From: an alpha proteobacterium U9-1i
GTDB taxonomy: Bacteria > Pseudomonadota > Alphaproteobacteria > Caulobacterales > Aquidulcibacteraceae
Direction: 5' to 3'
Length of the DNA: 64,000 bases
Assembly: GCA_000974665.1 (NCBI GenBank)
Contig: BBSY01000003.1
Coordinates: forward strand, 248,001 to 312,000
Shown piece after piece: positions 25,873-35,128 of the stretch. A program made the translations under genes and the position numbers. The number at the start of each line of letters is the position of its first letter. Positions within the stretch are counted from its first letter, which is position 1. Below the pieces are notes generated by a model. That model saw nothing but the letters and a program-made list of their open reading frames with translations, ran no database searches and had not been told where the DNA came from.

Positions 25873-27608
25873 CGTGTGGCCTTGCGGTCGCCGAACAGAA
25901 CCGGCGCCGTCTGCGCGAGAATTTTCAGGTCCGTCCAGAGCGACATGCGCTGCACATAGTCGAGATCGAGCTTCACGCGATCGCGCACTTGTGCCGGCGT
26001 CTCAAGGGCGCCGCGCGACCCGTTGATCTGCGCAAGGCCCGTGATGCCAGGCTTCACGCGATGGCGATGCGCGTAGTCAGCGACGATATCGGTGAGCTCG
26101 CGTTCGGCGGCGCGCATGCCGATGGCGTGCGGGCGCGGCCCGACCAGGCTCATCTCACCCATGAGGACATTCCAAAGCTGCGGCAGCTCATCGAGGCTGG
26201 TTCGGCGGAGGAAGCGTCCAACCCGCGTGACGCGCGGATCATCCTTGCAGACCTGCGTCAGCGGCGCGCCAGGGTCGTGACGCATGGTGCGGAACTTGAG
26301 GACGGTGATGATGCGGTTGTTGAAGCCGTGACGGCGTTGGCGATAGAGCGCCGGCCCCTTGCTGTCATACTTCACAGCGAGGGCGATCGCCAGCATCGGC
26401 AGCGCGAATACGGCTGCGGCGATGGCGCCGATCGCGACGTCTTGCGTGCGCTTCACAAACTCGCGCCGCCAATTGCGCGGACGCCCAGAAACACACGCAA
26501 CGCCCATTGCGCCAAGACGCTCGACGCGGCGGCCGCGGACGCAATCGGTGTCGAGATCCAACAGCAGATCGACGCGGTTCGGCGCGCCGCGCAGCCGTTG
26601 GATCAGATCGCGCACGCGCGCCTCCGCACGCGGCGTCACCGTGATGACGATGCGGTCCACATGCGGCAGGCCTTCCCAGGCGAGGAGTTGATCGACATTT
26701 CCACACACCGGCGCATCGCCGATGCGATGCGGCGCACGCCCGGTGCGGTGATCTGCAACGGCCAAGATTCGTGCGTCGCCGGTTTCACTGACGCGTTGCG
26801 CGAGGCGTTGGGCGGCGTCGGTGGCGCCGATGAGAACGATGGTCTCCGAGAAGACGCCGTTAGCATGCAAAGCGCGGATGAAAGTCGCCAGCGCGAAATG
26901 GACGCCGGCGAGCAAGATGGCGGCTGCCGGCATGATCGCCGCGAGCGCCGCCGCGCCGCGCGCATCCGGGGCAAAGAAGTTGGCCAGCAGCAGGCCCATG
27001 ATGGCGCCCAGCGCAAGCCCGCCAATGGCCCGTTCGGGACGGATCTGCGCCGGCGTAGTGCGGTAAACCTCGGTTAACCACAACCCAAGCTTCAAGCCGC
27101 CGGCAGCGACGATGAAGCTCATCGCATCGCCAATGCCGAGGCTCAAAAGCCCAACGCCCGCGCCCCAACGGGCGGCGAAGTCGGCGATTGTGAGAACGAC
27201 GATCCAATCGACCGCTTGCACGAAGCGGATGGCGAGGCCGGGCTCAATGTGAACTCCGCGCCGCGCAATTGGCGGAAACGCCGGGCGGGGTTCGCTGGAT
27301 TCGTTTGCCGCTTCTGTTGGGCCGGCGAGGGCGCGGAAAAAGACGTCGGCGCTCGGCGGCCATACCGGCTCGGCCCATTCTTGGTGAGGCTGTTCCCTAA
27401 GGACGCCGAACATCAGAAACGCCGCTTCACGCTCCGCATCGGTTAACGAATATTCGTAAACGGCCGGTTCGGCGCGGATGCCGAACATCAGAAACGCCGC
27501 TTCGCGTTGGGTCGCGGTCAGGGGCGCACCCGTCTCGCTTTCGGCGGACGTGATCGCTGCTTCCTGGTCCAATTCGGCGCAGGCCCGGTCGTAAGCCAAT
27601 CGCAGCAT
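25869..27608 (-). CDS. Polyprenyl glycosylphosphotransferase (WcaJ/ExoY-type priming enzyme)
   Basis: A 579-residue enzyme that transfers a sugar phosphate to undecaprenyl phosphate. About four TM segments (130-250) precede a Rossmann-like domain. The C-terminal catalytic domain has [51 protein letters not shown] and [22 protein letters not shown]. The first 100 residues are unusual and carry a duplicated motif REAAFLMFG[IV] (about residues 35-43 and 60-68). It is first in the reverse EPS unit. Confidence 0.9.
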   Translation of the reverse strand: MLRLAYDRACAELDQEAAITSAESETGAPLTATQREAAFLMFGIRAEPAVYEYSLTDAEREAAFLMFGVLREQPHQEWAEPVWPPSADVFFRALAGPTEAANESSEPRPAFPPIARRGVHIEPGLAIRFVQAVDWIVVLTIADFAARWGAGVGLLSLGIGDAMSFIVAAGGLKLGLWLTEVYRTTPAQIRPERAIGGLALGAIMGLLLANFFAPDARGAAALAAIMPAAAILLAGVHFALATFIRALHANGVFSETIVLIGATDAAQRLAQRVSETGDARILAVADHRTGRAPHRIGDAPVCGNVDQLLAWEGLPHVDRIVITVTPRAEARVRDLIQRLRGAPNRVDLLLDLDTDCVRGRRVERLGAMGVACVSGRPRNWRREFVKRTQDVAIGAIAAAVFALPMLAIALAVKYDSKGPALYRQRRHGFNNRIITVLKFRTMRHDPGAPLTQVCKDDPRVTRVGRFLRRTSLDELPQLWNVLMGEMSLVGPRPHAIGMRAAERELTDIVADYAHRHRVKPGITGLAQINGSRGALETPAQVRDRVKLDLDYVQRMSLWTDLKILAQTAPVLFGDRKATR

Positions 27609-27824
27609 CGAAAATTCGCCCCTCGGATGAGTTCGTCGGGGTTGGCTCGCGCAAAGGCGGCGCCAGTTAACCTTGTCCGGCGCGCCTTTCGCCTGCTTCG
27701 GGGAACGCCGGTTCCTATGATCTGAGAGGGCGATGGCGGCGGCAGTCGGCCAGCGTCAGCAACGGTCGGGCCAACAGGGGCGCAAAAATGGAATCTCGTC
27801 GCATAGGGTAGGAGGCATTCACCA

Positions 27825-28274
27825 ATGCACGACGAGATTCCCCGCTGGCGCCGTTTTTTTGTTCCGCCCCATTGGCTGCGGTTAGTTTTTGCAGTGGGCG
27901 TATGGGAAGCGGTTCGAATCTGGCGCGATCCTAGCCACGGCGTTCACAGCAAGCGCCTGATTCACCATTGCGGCACAGCGCGAGCGGCCTACTCGCTCTG
28001 GATAACGAACCTGACCATAGCCCAGCGTAACCGGTATTTTTGGGGTTTGCCGGAAACCCGACCGAGGCCGACAACGCGGATCATTCGGCCCCTGAAATTC
28101 CATCCAGAGATCGCTCCCGCCAAACAAGAGCAGCAAGAAATACAGGAGTGGGCACGGCGTACGGGCCGAGACCCGATCGAATCCCCAATTTATCAGGAGC
28201 GCGTAAGCAGGCTGCGCGCTGGCATTCAAAGCGGTGGCGCTGACCACCCCGATCGCCACGCCAATGACAGCTAG
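27825..28274 (+). CDS. Hypothetical protein, 149 residues
   Basis: I do not recognise it. It is called because a strong AGGAGG lies about nine bases before the ATG and the frame is open for 149 codons. One hydrophobic stretch (LRLVFAVGVWEAVRIW, 18-33) is followed by a basic middle and a charged C-terminal segment (KQEQQEIQEWARRTGRDP). A reverse frame over the same DNA (27882-28259) also has a hydrophobic start and cannot be excluded. Confidence 0.4.
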   Translation: MHDEIPRWRRFFVPPHWLRLVFAVGVWEAVRIWRDPSHGVHSKRLIHHCGTARAAYSLWITNLTIAQRNRYFWGLPETRPRPTTRIIRPLKFHPEIAPAKQEQQEIQEWARRTGRDPIESPIYQERVSRLRAGIQSGGADHPDRHANDS

Positions 28275-28367
28275 CGCTCATCAGCCAATCGCCGAAACCG
28301 CGATGGACCGACTCGATGGGTGGCCAACATCGCGTCCGCGCGGCATTTGCTTCCGCGCATAGTGTTG

Positions 28368-29102
28368 TCACTTTGCGTGTACTTTCCCCTCTTGGCGAGC
28401 TCGATACTCCCGCGGAGTCGCGCCGATAGTCAGACGAAATCTACGTGTGAATGCGCTTTGGTCGGCATAACCGCACCTGTAGGCGATCTCGGCGATGCTG
28501 AGATTCTGATCCAGCAGCGCGAGCGCGTGCTCCATGCGCACGTTGGTTAGAAAGTCCTGTGGCGTCATCCCGAAGAGGCGAACGAAATCGCGTTCGAGTT
28601 GCGAGGGCGAGATGCGCGCGAGGGCCGCGAGCTTCGTCAAATTCAACGGCTCAGTGAAGCGTCTTTGAATCCGATCAACGACCAATTTGAGACGGTGCGA
28701 CGTCAAAATTGCGCTGTCGTGCGGCCGAAGACGGCGTGCGGTGGCGGCCACGCCCACAACGGCGCCCGTGGCGCTATGTACTGGAAGTCTCGAAAACAAC
28801 AGCCACGACGGCGCAACACCTGGTGGCGCTGCGACGGCGAGACGATTGCGCTGCGCTCTCCCTGTATCAAGCACGGCCTTGTCCCAGGCCTCGTACTTGC
28901 GCGCGAGTGGAGCTGAAAACACATCGCTGGCGTGTCGACCGATCAGCTCTTCCGGATGGCGAACGCCGCAAAGTCGCGCCATGGCGGGATTGGCGGCGAC
29001 GTAGCGCAACTGTCTGTCCTTCATGAAGAACGGGCATTCGGTTAGTGCGTCGAACATGGCTTCAAGCAGGGCGAGATCGGCGGTGCCGAGCATGCGGGTC
29101 AT
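28368..29102 (-). CDS. PAS-domain AraC-family transcriptional regulator
   Basis: A 244-residue protein. A PAS domain occupies about residues 12-125 (LTECPFFMKDRQLRYVAANPAMARLCG ... VGVAATARRL). Two AraC helix-turn-helix motifs follow (LNLTKLAALARISPSQLERDF and LSIAEIAYRCGYADQSAFTRRFR). It is divergent from the HglS operon with 84 bp between, so it is the likely regulator, perhaps sensing an intermediate through the PAS domain. Confidence 0.9.
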   Translation of the reverse strand: MTRMLGTADLALLEAMFDALTECPFFMKDRQLRYVAANPAMARLCGVRHPEELIGRHASDVFSAPLARKYEAWDKAVLDTGRAQRNRLAVAAPPGVAPSWLLFSRLPVHSATGAVVGVAATARRLRPHDSAILTSHRLKLVVDRIQRRFTEPLNLTKLAALARISPSQLERDFVRLFGMTPQDFLTNVRMEHALALLDQNLSIAEIAYRCGYADQSAFTRRFRLTIGATPREYRARQEGKVHAK

Positions 29103-29186
29103 CGTCGTCTCCGACTATGCAGAAATCGGCATATGGTGTGCGGCCAACGCGCTATACGCAAGCGGCGTCGCGGGCGAATTGACGCC

Positions 29187-30536
29187 ATGCACGATCAGGA
29201 TCGCATAGTTGGCCCAAGGTGGCGGCTCGCGCCGAAGGCGGAGGCATTTTATGTCGCCCTGATGGAGCGCGAGGTGACAGCGTCGCCGTCGGCCTTGGCC
29301 CTCGCGAGCCGCTTGTTGGCGGGCGCGGGCGTGCGGGTGTTCGATATAGTCGACCACATTGTTTTTCGGGACGCCTCGCTACGGGGCGAGCTTGAAGCAG
29401 CCGGCTGGACGAGCGGCGATGGCGCCGTCTGGGCGCATGAGGGCGCTCTGTTTCCGCCGTTCGTGCGCGGCGATGCCGACGTCATTTGGATGCGGGTCGA
29501 GAATGTTGAGCAATTCCTCGCCGCCAATGGTCTCGAGGCGCCGATCGAAGGGCCGGCGCACGGTCCTTTGCGGCGCGCGCGCGTCTTCTCCGGACCGACA
29601 GCGTTCGGCGTCATCGAGCGCAACGGCTACGCGGGCTTTGAACCTGCTCTGATTGGCGCGGATGCGATCCGCGCCGCGCGCGTTCATCTGCAAAGTTTTC
29701 GTACACGAAGGCGCGAGTTCGATTCCGTGGAGCAGGGGCTCGCGCACACCGAGCGTTTGGTTGACGCCGCCGTGGGCGCGATCGGGCCGCATTGGAGCTG
29801 TGAACTCTGGCTGAAGGCGGAGCGTGAGTATTGGATGGGTAGATGCGTCGCCGGTGCGCGGCAGAAAGCCCGCCAGGACGCGGTGGGCATCGGTTGGTCG
29901 AACATCGACCACCACACCTACGACGGCTCGCGGCGCCACTTCCGCACAACGGTCCGGATCATGCAAAAACTCGGCTATCAGCTGAGGGAGATGCTCTATG
30001 CCGGGGAGCTGGCGGGCTGGGGCAGCCAAGTGCTGGAGCAACCGGTTATCGGTTCGACCATCTTCGCGGACGTCGACCTCGCGCCGGAAGAGTTGACGGT
30101 GGATTTTTCGCGCGAGCCCTTGCCTGATCTGGTCAAGCATCGCCGGGCGGGATTGCTTTCGGAATTGCTAGGCGAGTCACTGCTTGAGGCGGGACTCAAC
30201 CACGTCGCCGGGCGCTTCGATCAGCGTGCGCTGCGAGGTCAACTTGCGCGCGAAGGCATTTCGATGATGGCCCCGTTCTCGGACACGCCTCATCTCTATC
30301 AGGAGCTGACGCACGGCGACCGGAGCGCCGTGGATCCACGTCGCGTGGATCTGCTTGAAGCGCGCGGACACATTAGTGCCGAGGAGGCGGAGGATCTGCG
30401 CCTCAACGGCGCCATCATCACGCACTTGGAGAACATCGAGCGCAACCAAGGTTACAAGGGCTTCAATCGCGAAGGCATCGATGCCGTGCTGCGCAAGCTC
30501 GATCCGCGCGCCTACGCGTCGGGAGCGGCGCCGTGA
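29187..30536 (+). CDS. hglS: 2-oxoadipate dioxygenase/decarboxylase (HglS, DUF1338)
   Basis: A 449-residue protein with the DUF1338/YdcJ fold. The family enzyme HglS converts 2-oxoadipate to D-2-hydroxyglutarate with Fe(II) and O2 in lysine catabolism. Candidate metal ligands are H57 in IVDHIVFRD and H242/H243 in SNIDHHTYDG. DTPHLYQELTHGDRSAVDPRRVDLLEARG is a well-conserved C-terminal block. The ATG at 29187 was chosen just before the conserved region; a GTG 18 codons upstream is possible and no strong ribosome site decides. The next gene overlaps by four bases (GTGA) and fits the following step. Confidence 0.85.
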   Translation: MHDQDRIVGPRWRLAPKAEAFYVALMEREVTASPSALALASRLLAGAGVRVFDIVDHIVFRDASLRGELEAAGWTSGDGAVWAHEGALFPPFVRGDADVIWMRVENVEQFLAANGLEAPIEGPAHGPLRRARVFSGPTAFGVIERNGYAGFEPALIGADAIRAARVHLQSFRTRRREFDSVEQGLAHTERLVDAAVGAIGPHWSCELWLKAEREYWMGRCVAGARQKARQDAVGIGWSNIDHHTYDGSRRHFRTTVRIMQKLGYQLREMLYAGELAGWGSQVLEQPVIGSTIFADVDLAPEELTVDFSREPLPDLVKHRRAGLLSELLGESLLEAGLNHVAGRFDQRALRGQLAREGISMMAPFSDTPHLYQELTHGDRSAVDPRRVDLLEARGHISAEEAEDLRLNGAIITHLENIERNQGYKGFNREGIDAVLRKLDPRAYASGAAP

Positions 30537-31921
30537 GGGCTGGGGCAGCGGCGTGGGCGGAGGCGATCGAGACGCTGCGCCTGCGTTTCGGAGAACGTAT
30601 CAGTACGACAGAGGCGATCCGGCAGGCGCACGGCCGTGGCGAAGGCGTGATCAAGACATTCGCGCCAAGCGCCGTAGCCTGGCCAGAATCGACCGACGAG
30701 GTCGCGGCGATGGTTTCAATCTGCGCCGCACACGACACGCCGGTGATCGCCTTCGGTGCAGGCACTTCTCTCGAAGGTCAGGTGCAAGCGGTGAACGGCG
30801 GTGTCTGCATCGACCTTACGCGTATGCGCCGGCTGTTAGAGGTTAGCGCCGCCGACCTCGATTGCCGCGTCGAAGCAGGGCTCGATCGGGAGGGATTGAA
30901 TGCGCTGCTGAAAGGCGATGGGTTGTTCTTTCCGCTGGATCCGGGGGCCAACGCCACGCTTGGCGGAATGGCCGCGACGCGCGCCTCGGGCACGAACGCC
31001 GTCCGGTACGGCACGATGCGGGAGGCCACACTCGGTTTGACTGTCGTTACAGCGGCCGGGCAAGTCATGCGTCTCGGCGGTCGCGCACGAAAGTCCGCCG
31101 CTGGCTACGATCTGGTTCGCCTGTTCGTGGGTAGCGAGGGCACACTCGGGGTGATAACCGAGCTACAACTCAGGCTGTTCGGCATTCCCGAGGTGATTGC
31201 GGCGGCGGTCTGCCAGTTTGAAACGCTGCGCGGCGCGGTGGAAGCAGTCTGCGCGATCTCACAGGCCGGCGTGCCCATCGCCCGGATTGAATTACTTGAT
31301 CAACTACAGATGCGCGCATGCATCACGTACTCGAAACTCAAGGAGATGGCGGCCAAGCCAACGCTCTTCATGGAGTTTCATGGTTCGTCTTGTTCTGTGA
31401 CAGACCAGATCGCGCAGGTGGAGACGACCGTCGCGGAATTCGGTGGAACGCCTCTGCGGCACGCGCGCACGCCGGAGCAACGCTCCGCGTTGTGGAGGGC
31501 GCGACACAACGCGTACCACGCTGGCCGCAGCTTGCGCCCCGGCAGCGAATCGATCGCCACCGACGCGTGTGTGCCGATTTCAGCATTGCCGGATTGCCTG
31601 CTCGCCGCCGAAGCGATGGCCTCTGAAGCAGGGTTGATTTGTCCGATCGTAGGCCACGTCGGCGACGGCAATTTCCATTTGCTTGTGCTGTTTGATCCAG
31701 CCTCAAGAGCGGAGCAGGCCAAAGCGGAGGCGTTGGCGCTGGGCGTTGCGCGCCTGGCGCTCGCTTTCGGCGGCACGATCAGCGGCGAACACGGCGTCGG
31801 CGTGCATAAGCGCGGCCTGATGCGCGAGGAGCACGGCGCCGCCGTCGATCTCATGCGCGCCATCAAGCACGCGTTCGATCCCAGTGGGATCATGAATCCA
31901 GGCAAAATGCTTCCGGAATGA
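30533..31921 (+). CDS. FAD-linked 2-hydroxyacid dehydrogenase (probable D-2-hydroxyglutarate dehydrogenase)
   Basis: A 462-residue protein of the GlcD/D-lactate dehydrogenase family. The FAD-binding PCMH domain has PVIAFGAGTSLEGQ and DPGANATLGGMAATRASGTNAVRYG. The C-terminal FAD-oxidase domain has the GHVGDGNFH metal/active-site motif, ISGEHGVGVHKR and FDPSGIMNPGKM. Family members oxidise D-lactate, glycolate or D-2-hydroxyglutarate. Because HglS makes D-2-hydroxyglutarate and the genes overlap (GTG start at 30533), oxidation to 2-oxoglutarate is the most economical assignment, though it is inferred from context. Confidence 0.88.
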   Translation: MRAGAAAWAEAIETLRLRFGERISTTEAIRQAHGRGEGVIKTFAPSAVAWPESTDEVAAMVSICAAHDTPVIAFGAGTSLEGQVQAVNGGVCIDLTRMRRLLEVSAADLDCRVEAGLDREGLNALLKGDGLFFPLDPGANATLGGMAATRASGTNAVRYGTMREATLGLTVVTAAGQVMRLGGRARKSAAGYDLVRLFVGSEGTLGVITELQLRLFGIPEVIAAAVCQFETLRGAVEAVCAISQAGVPIARIELLDQLQMRACITYSKLKEMAAKPTLFMEFHGSSCSVTDQIAQVETTVAEFGGTPLRHARTPEQRSALWRARHNAYHAGRSLRPGSESIATDACVPISALPDCLLAAEAMASEAGLICPIVGHVGDGNFHLLVLFDPASRAEQAKAEALALGVARLALAFGGTISGEHGVGVHKRGLMREEHGAAVDLMRAIKHAFDPSGIMNPGKMLPE

Positions 31922-33432
31922 AGCGCGACAAGGGGGCGGGGATGGATTGGCGGATTCGACCAATCGCGGCGCGCGATATGGCGCCCGCGAGCGAACTCAA
32001 GCGGACCCTAAACGCAACACAATTGGTGTTGCTGGGGCTTGCCTCGATCGTCGGCACTGGCATTTTTATCCTGACCGCGGAAGCCGCGCAGCGCGCGGGC
32101 CCGGGGATGATCCTTTCATTTGCGCTAGCGGCGACAGTCTGCGGAGCGGCGGCGCTTTGCTATGCGGAGCTGGCGTCCGTGTCGCCCGTCGCGGGGGGCG
32201 GCTACACCTATGCCTACATCACCGTGGGCGAACTGGGAGCTTGGCTCGCGGCGTGGGCGTTGCTGGCCGAATACATGCTGGCGACGAGCGCAATCGCGGT
32301 CGGCTGGTCGGGTTATGTCATCGGCCTTATGGAACGCATCGCAAGCCAGCCGGGCTTCGCCTGGCTCGATTTGCCCGATGCTTTGACGTCTGGGCTCTTT
32401 GCGGGCGGGCTGATCAATCTGCCGGCGGCGCTGATCGTCGCGGTGATTACCGGTCTGCTGATCATCGGCACGCGCGTAGGCATTGGCTTCGCGATTGCGC
32501 TATTGGCGGCGAAGTTGTTCGCGCTGGGCCTGTTCGTCGCGTTGGCCGCGCCGGCGCTTGATCTCGCGAACTTCGAACCTTTCTTGCCGCTCGGCGTGAG
32601 CGGGGTAGGCGCGGCGGCGGCATCGATTTTCTTCGCTTATCTTGGTTACGACACGGTGGCCGCGGCAGGAGAGGAAACACGCAACCCGCAGCGGGCTTTG
32701 CCAATCGGGATATTAGGCTCGCTGGGGTTGGCGACGCTGTTCTACATGATTGTCGCCGCGACAGCGGTGGGAGCCGTGGGCGCACGCCCGGTGCTGGGCG
32801 CGGACGGTGAACCTTTGGCCCCAGGCTCCGAGCAGTTTTTGGCCGCGTGCGTCGCTTTCGGCGATCGCCCTCCTTTGGCGTGCAGCAACGAGGCGCTGGC
32901 CTCCGTGCTGGACGCGATCGGCCACGAGCGCGCCGCCAGCGTATTGGGTGTGATCGTGTTCTTGGCGCTGCCGTCGGCGATTGTGAGCACGTTGTTCGCG
33001 CTTAGTCGGCTCTTCTATGCGCTCTCCCGCGACGGATTGCTGCCGTCCGGCTTCGCCAAGGTAAGTCGTCGATTTGGCACACCAGCACGGATGATCTTGC
33101 TAGCCGGCGGAATCTCGCTGGTGACGTCGTCGCTATTTTCGGTGGGCCGGCTCGCCGACGTCGCCAACGCGGGCACGTTGTTCGTTTTCTTCATGACGTC
33201 GACGGGATTGTTGATATTGCGCCGACGCGAACCCTCGCTTGTTCGCCCGTTCCGATTGCCGCTCGCGTGGCTCTTGGCGCCTTTGGCGATGGCCGGATGT
33301 GCATTCCTGTTCATTCGTTTGCCGCCGACAACGCTCTGGGCGTTCGGCATCTGGTTGGCTGTCGGCGTGCTGACTTACCTAGCCTATGGCCGATCGCGCA
33401 GCCAACTGGTGCGACGCGGGGCCAATAAGTGA
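31918..33432 (+). CDS. APC-superfamily amino acid permease (cationic amino acid transporter type)
   Basis: A 504-residue inner-membrane carrier with about twelve TM segments and the APC signature LGLASIVGTGIFILTAEAA near the N-terminus, then PVAGGGYTYAYITVGELGAW and FFAYLGYDTVAAAGEETRNPQRALP. The last block is typical of YfnA/CAT-like cationic amino acid transporters. A 4-bp overlap with the dehydrogenase places it in the HglS operon, so lysine or 2-aminoadipate is the likely substrate (inference). Confidence 0.88.
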   Translation: MKRDKGAGMDWRIRPIAARDMAPASELKRTLNATQLVLLGLASIVGTGIFILTAEAAQRAGPGMILSFALAATVCGAAALCYAELASVSPVAGGGYTYAYITVGELGAWLAAWALLAEYMLATSAIAVGWSGYVIGLMERIASQPGFAWLDLPDALTSGLFAGGLINLPAALIVAVITGLLIIGTRVGIGFAIALLAAKLFALGLFVALAAPALDLANFEPFLPLGVSGVGAAAASIFFAYLGYDTVAAAGEETRNPQRALPIGILGSLGLATLFYMIVAATAVGAVGARPVLGADGEPLAPGSEQFLAACVAFGDRPPLACSNEALASVLDAIGHERAASVLGVIVFLALPSAIVSTLFALSRLFYALSRDGLLPSGFAKVSRRFGTPARMILLAGGISLVTSSLFSVGRLADVANAGTLFVFFMTSTGLLILRRREPSLVRPFRLPLAWLLAPLAMAGCAFLFIRLPPTTLWAFGIWLAVGVLTYLAYGRSRSQLVRRGANK

Positions 33433-33477
33433 GCGCGAGATCCGCACGTGAGCGCGCTCGTCAGCGCTCCCGACAAG

Positions 33478-35118
33478 TCAGTTCGACCAATAGACGTATT
33501 CCTGATCCTCGCGCCACGGCGTGTTGAGCGGCACATCGATGCGCACCGGGCCTTCGATTAGAGCCGGCCACAGCGGCGGCGGCATGTCGGCGTTCTGCGC
33601 TTCGATCAAGGCGCGCAGCGTTGCGACGCGTTCGGGCTCATGCGCGGAAAGATCGTGCTGCTCGGTCGGATCGTCGGCCAGATTGAAGAGCCAGACGCGG
33701 TCGGGTGTTTGTGACACCTGCAGCTTCCAATTGCCCGCCCGCACGACGCGGTAGGGGCCAGAGCGCCAGAACAGGACATCATGCGGCGGCGTGCGCGCTT
33801 CGCCCGTCATGAAGGGCAAGAGGTTCACGCCATCGACGGGGCGCGTGAGAGGCGCGCCGGCGGCGGCCGCGGCGGTGGCGAAGATATCGATGTGCGTGGC
33901 AGGCCCGGCCACGCGGCCGCCCGCAGGCAAGCGCGCGGGCCAGCGCGCGAAGAAAGGCGTGCGGATTCCGCCTTCGAAGAAGGTCGCCTTCCAACCGCGA
34001 TAGGGTTGGTTGATGTTGGGCAGCCCCACGTACCAGGCGCCCCCATTGTCGCTGGTGAAAATGACGAGCGTGTTTTCGTCGAGTCCGTTGTCGCGGAGCG
34101 CCTGCATGACGCGGCCCACTCCACGATCGAGCGCCATGATCATCGCGCCATAGACACGCTCGGTATGATCCTCGATGTCTGAGAGGGCCTCGTAATCGGC
34201 GCGTGAGGCTTGCAGCGGCGTGTGTGGGGCATTGTAGGCGAGATAAAGGAAGAACGGTCGATTTCGGTTGGCGTTGATGGCGGCGACGGCTTCGTCGGTG
34301 AAATAGTCGGTGATGTAGCCGCGCGGGTGGAAGCGCTGGCCGCCATTGTATTGCACGGCGTATGGGAGGTTGGGCCAGAGGAAGCGGTCGATCGGATCGA
34401 ACGAAAGCTCCGCATTCACGACGTCGCCATCGCCGCGCGGCTGATACATCGAGGCGCCGATCATGAAGCCGAGGCTTTCGTCGAAGCCCTGCGCCTCAGG
34501 GCGGAGGTTCGCGGCCTCGCCCAAGTGCCATTTGCCGATGTGGAGCGTGCGATAGCCCGCGTCGCGCAGGTGTTCGGCGATGGTGATCTCTTCCGGCGGC
34601 AGGCCCAGCGTCTCGAGCTGTGGGACGTCAGCGACGCGCTCTTCGTGGAAGATGGGTTGGCGCAGTGCGTCGGGCGCGGCGTGGGAGATGTAGCGCGCGA
34701 AGTCCTTCGGCGCGGAGGTGAACTCGAAGCCAAAGCGCGACGCATAGCGGCCGGTCATGATTGCCGCGCGTGAGGGTGAGCAGGTGGCGTTGGCCGCGTA
34801 GCCCGCGTCGATGCGTACGCCCTCAAGCGCAAGCGCATCGATGTTGGAGGTGCGAACACGCCCCCCAGCGACGCCTCCGTGCAACGAGATATCGTTGTAG
34901 CCAAGGTCGTCAGCGACGATGACGATGATGTTCGGCGGGCGCGCGCCGCTCGCCGCTTCGGTCGGGCCGGCTTGCCATGCGATCTCGTGATAAGGCGCGA
35001 TCGGGTCGCGGATATTGGAGACGATGCCCGGCAAGTAGTGCCAGTAAGCGCGGAACGCGAGAAAGCCACTTACCGTGACCAACGCGACGACACCAACAAG
35101 GACGGGCCAGCGTTTCAT
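33478..35118 (-). CDS. Type I sulfatase, membrane-anchored or exported
   Basis: A 546-residue protein with an N-terminal signal or anchor (residues 6-24), then a sulfatase domain. IIVIVADDLGYND supplies metal ligands D70/D71. ATCSPSRAAIMTGRY has the C-x-P-x-R motif whose Cys113 becomes formylglycine, and IGKWHLG and FTSDNGGAW follow. It hydrolyses sulfate esters, probably of a polysaccharide or aryl substrate; the substrate is unknown. GAGGAG precedes the ATG at 35118. It lies 10 bases after the MBL-protein stop in the same operon. No sulfatase-maturing enzyme is visible here. Confidence 0.9.
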   Translation of the reverse strand: MKRWPVLVGVVALVTVSGFLAFRAYWHYLPGIVSNIRDPIAPYHEIAWQAGPTEAASGARPPNIIVIVADDLGYNDISLHGGVAGGRVRTSNIDALALEGVRIDAGYAANATCSPSRAAIMTGRYASRFGFEFTSAPKDFARYISHAAPDALRQPIFHEERVADVPQLETLGLPPEEITIAEHLRDAGYRTLHIGKWHLGEAANLRPEAQGFDESLGFMIGASMYQPRGDGDVVNAELSFDPIDRFLWPNLPYAVQYNGGQRFHPRGYITDYFTDEAVAAINANRNRPFFLYLAYNAPHTPLQASRADYEALSDIEDHTERVYGAMIMALDRGVGRVMQALRDNGLDENTLVIFTSDNGGAWYVGLPNINQPYRGWKATFFEGGIRTPFFARWPARLPAGGRVAGPATHIDIFATAAAAAGAPLTRPVDGVNLLPFMTGEARTPPHDVLFWRSGPYRVVRAGNWKLQVSQTPDRVWLFNLADDPTEQHDLSAHEPERVATLRALIEAQNADMPPPLWPALIEGPVRIDVPLNTPWREDQEYVYWSN

Positions 35119-35128
35119 CGGCGGCTCC

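Noticed and set aside
27882-28259. Reverse frame with hydrophobic N-terminus
   Set aside because: No ribosome site, whereas the opposite strand has AGGAGG; kept only as an alternative.
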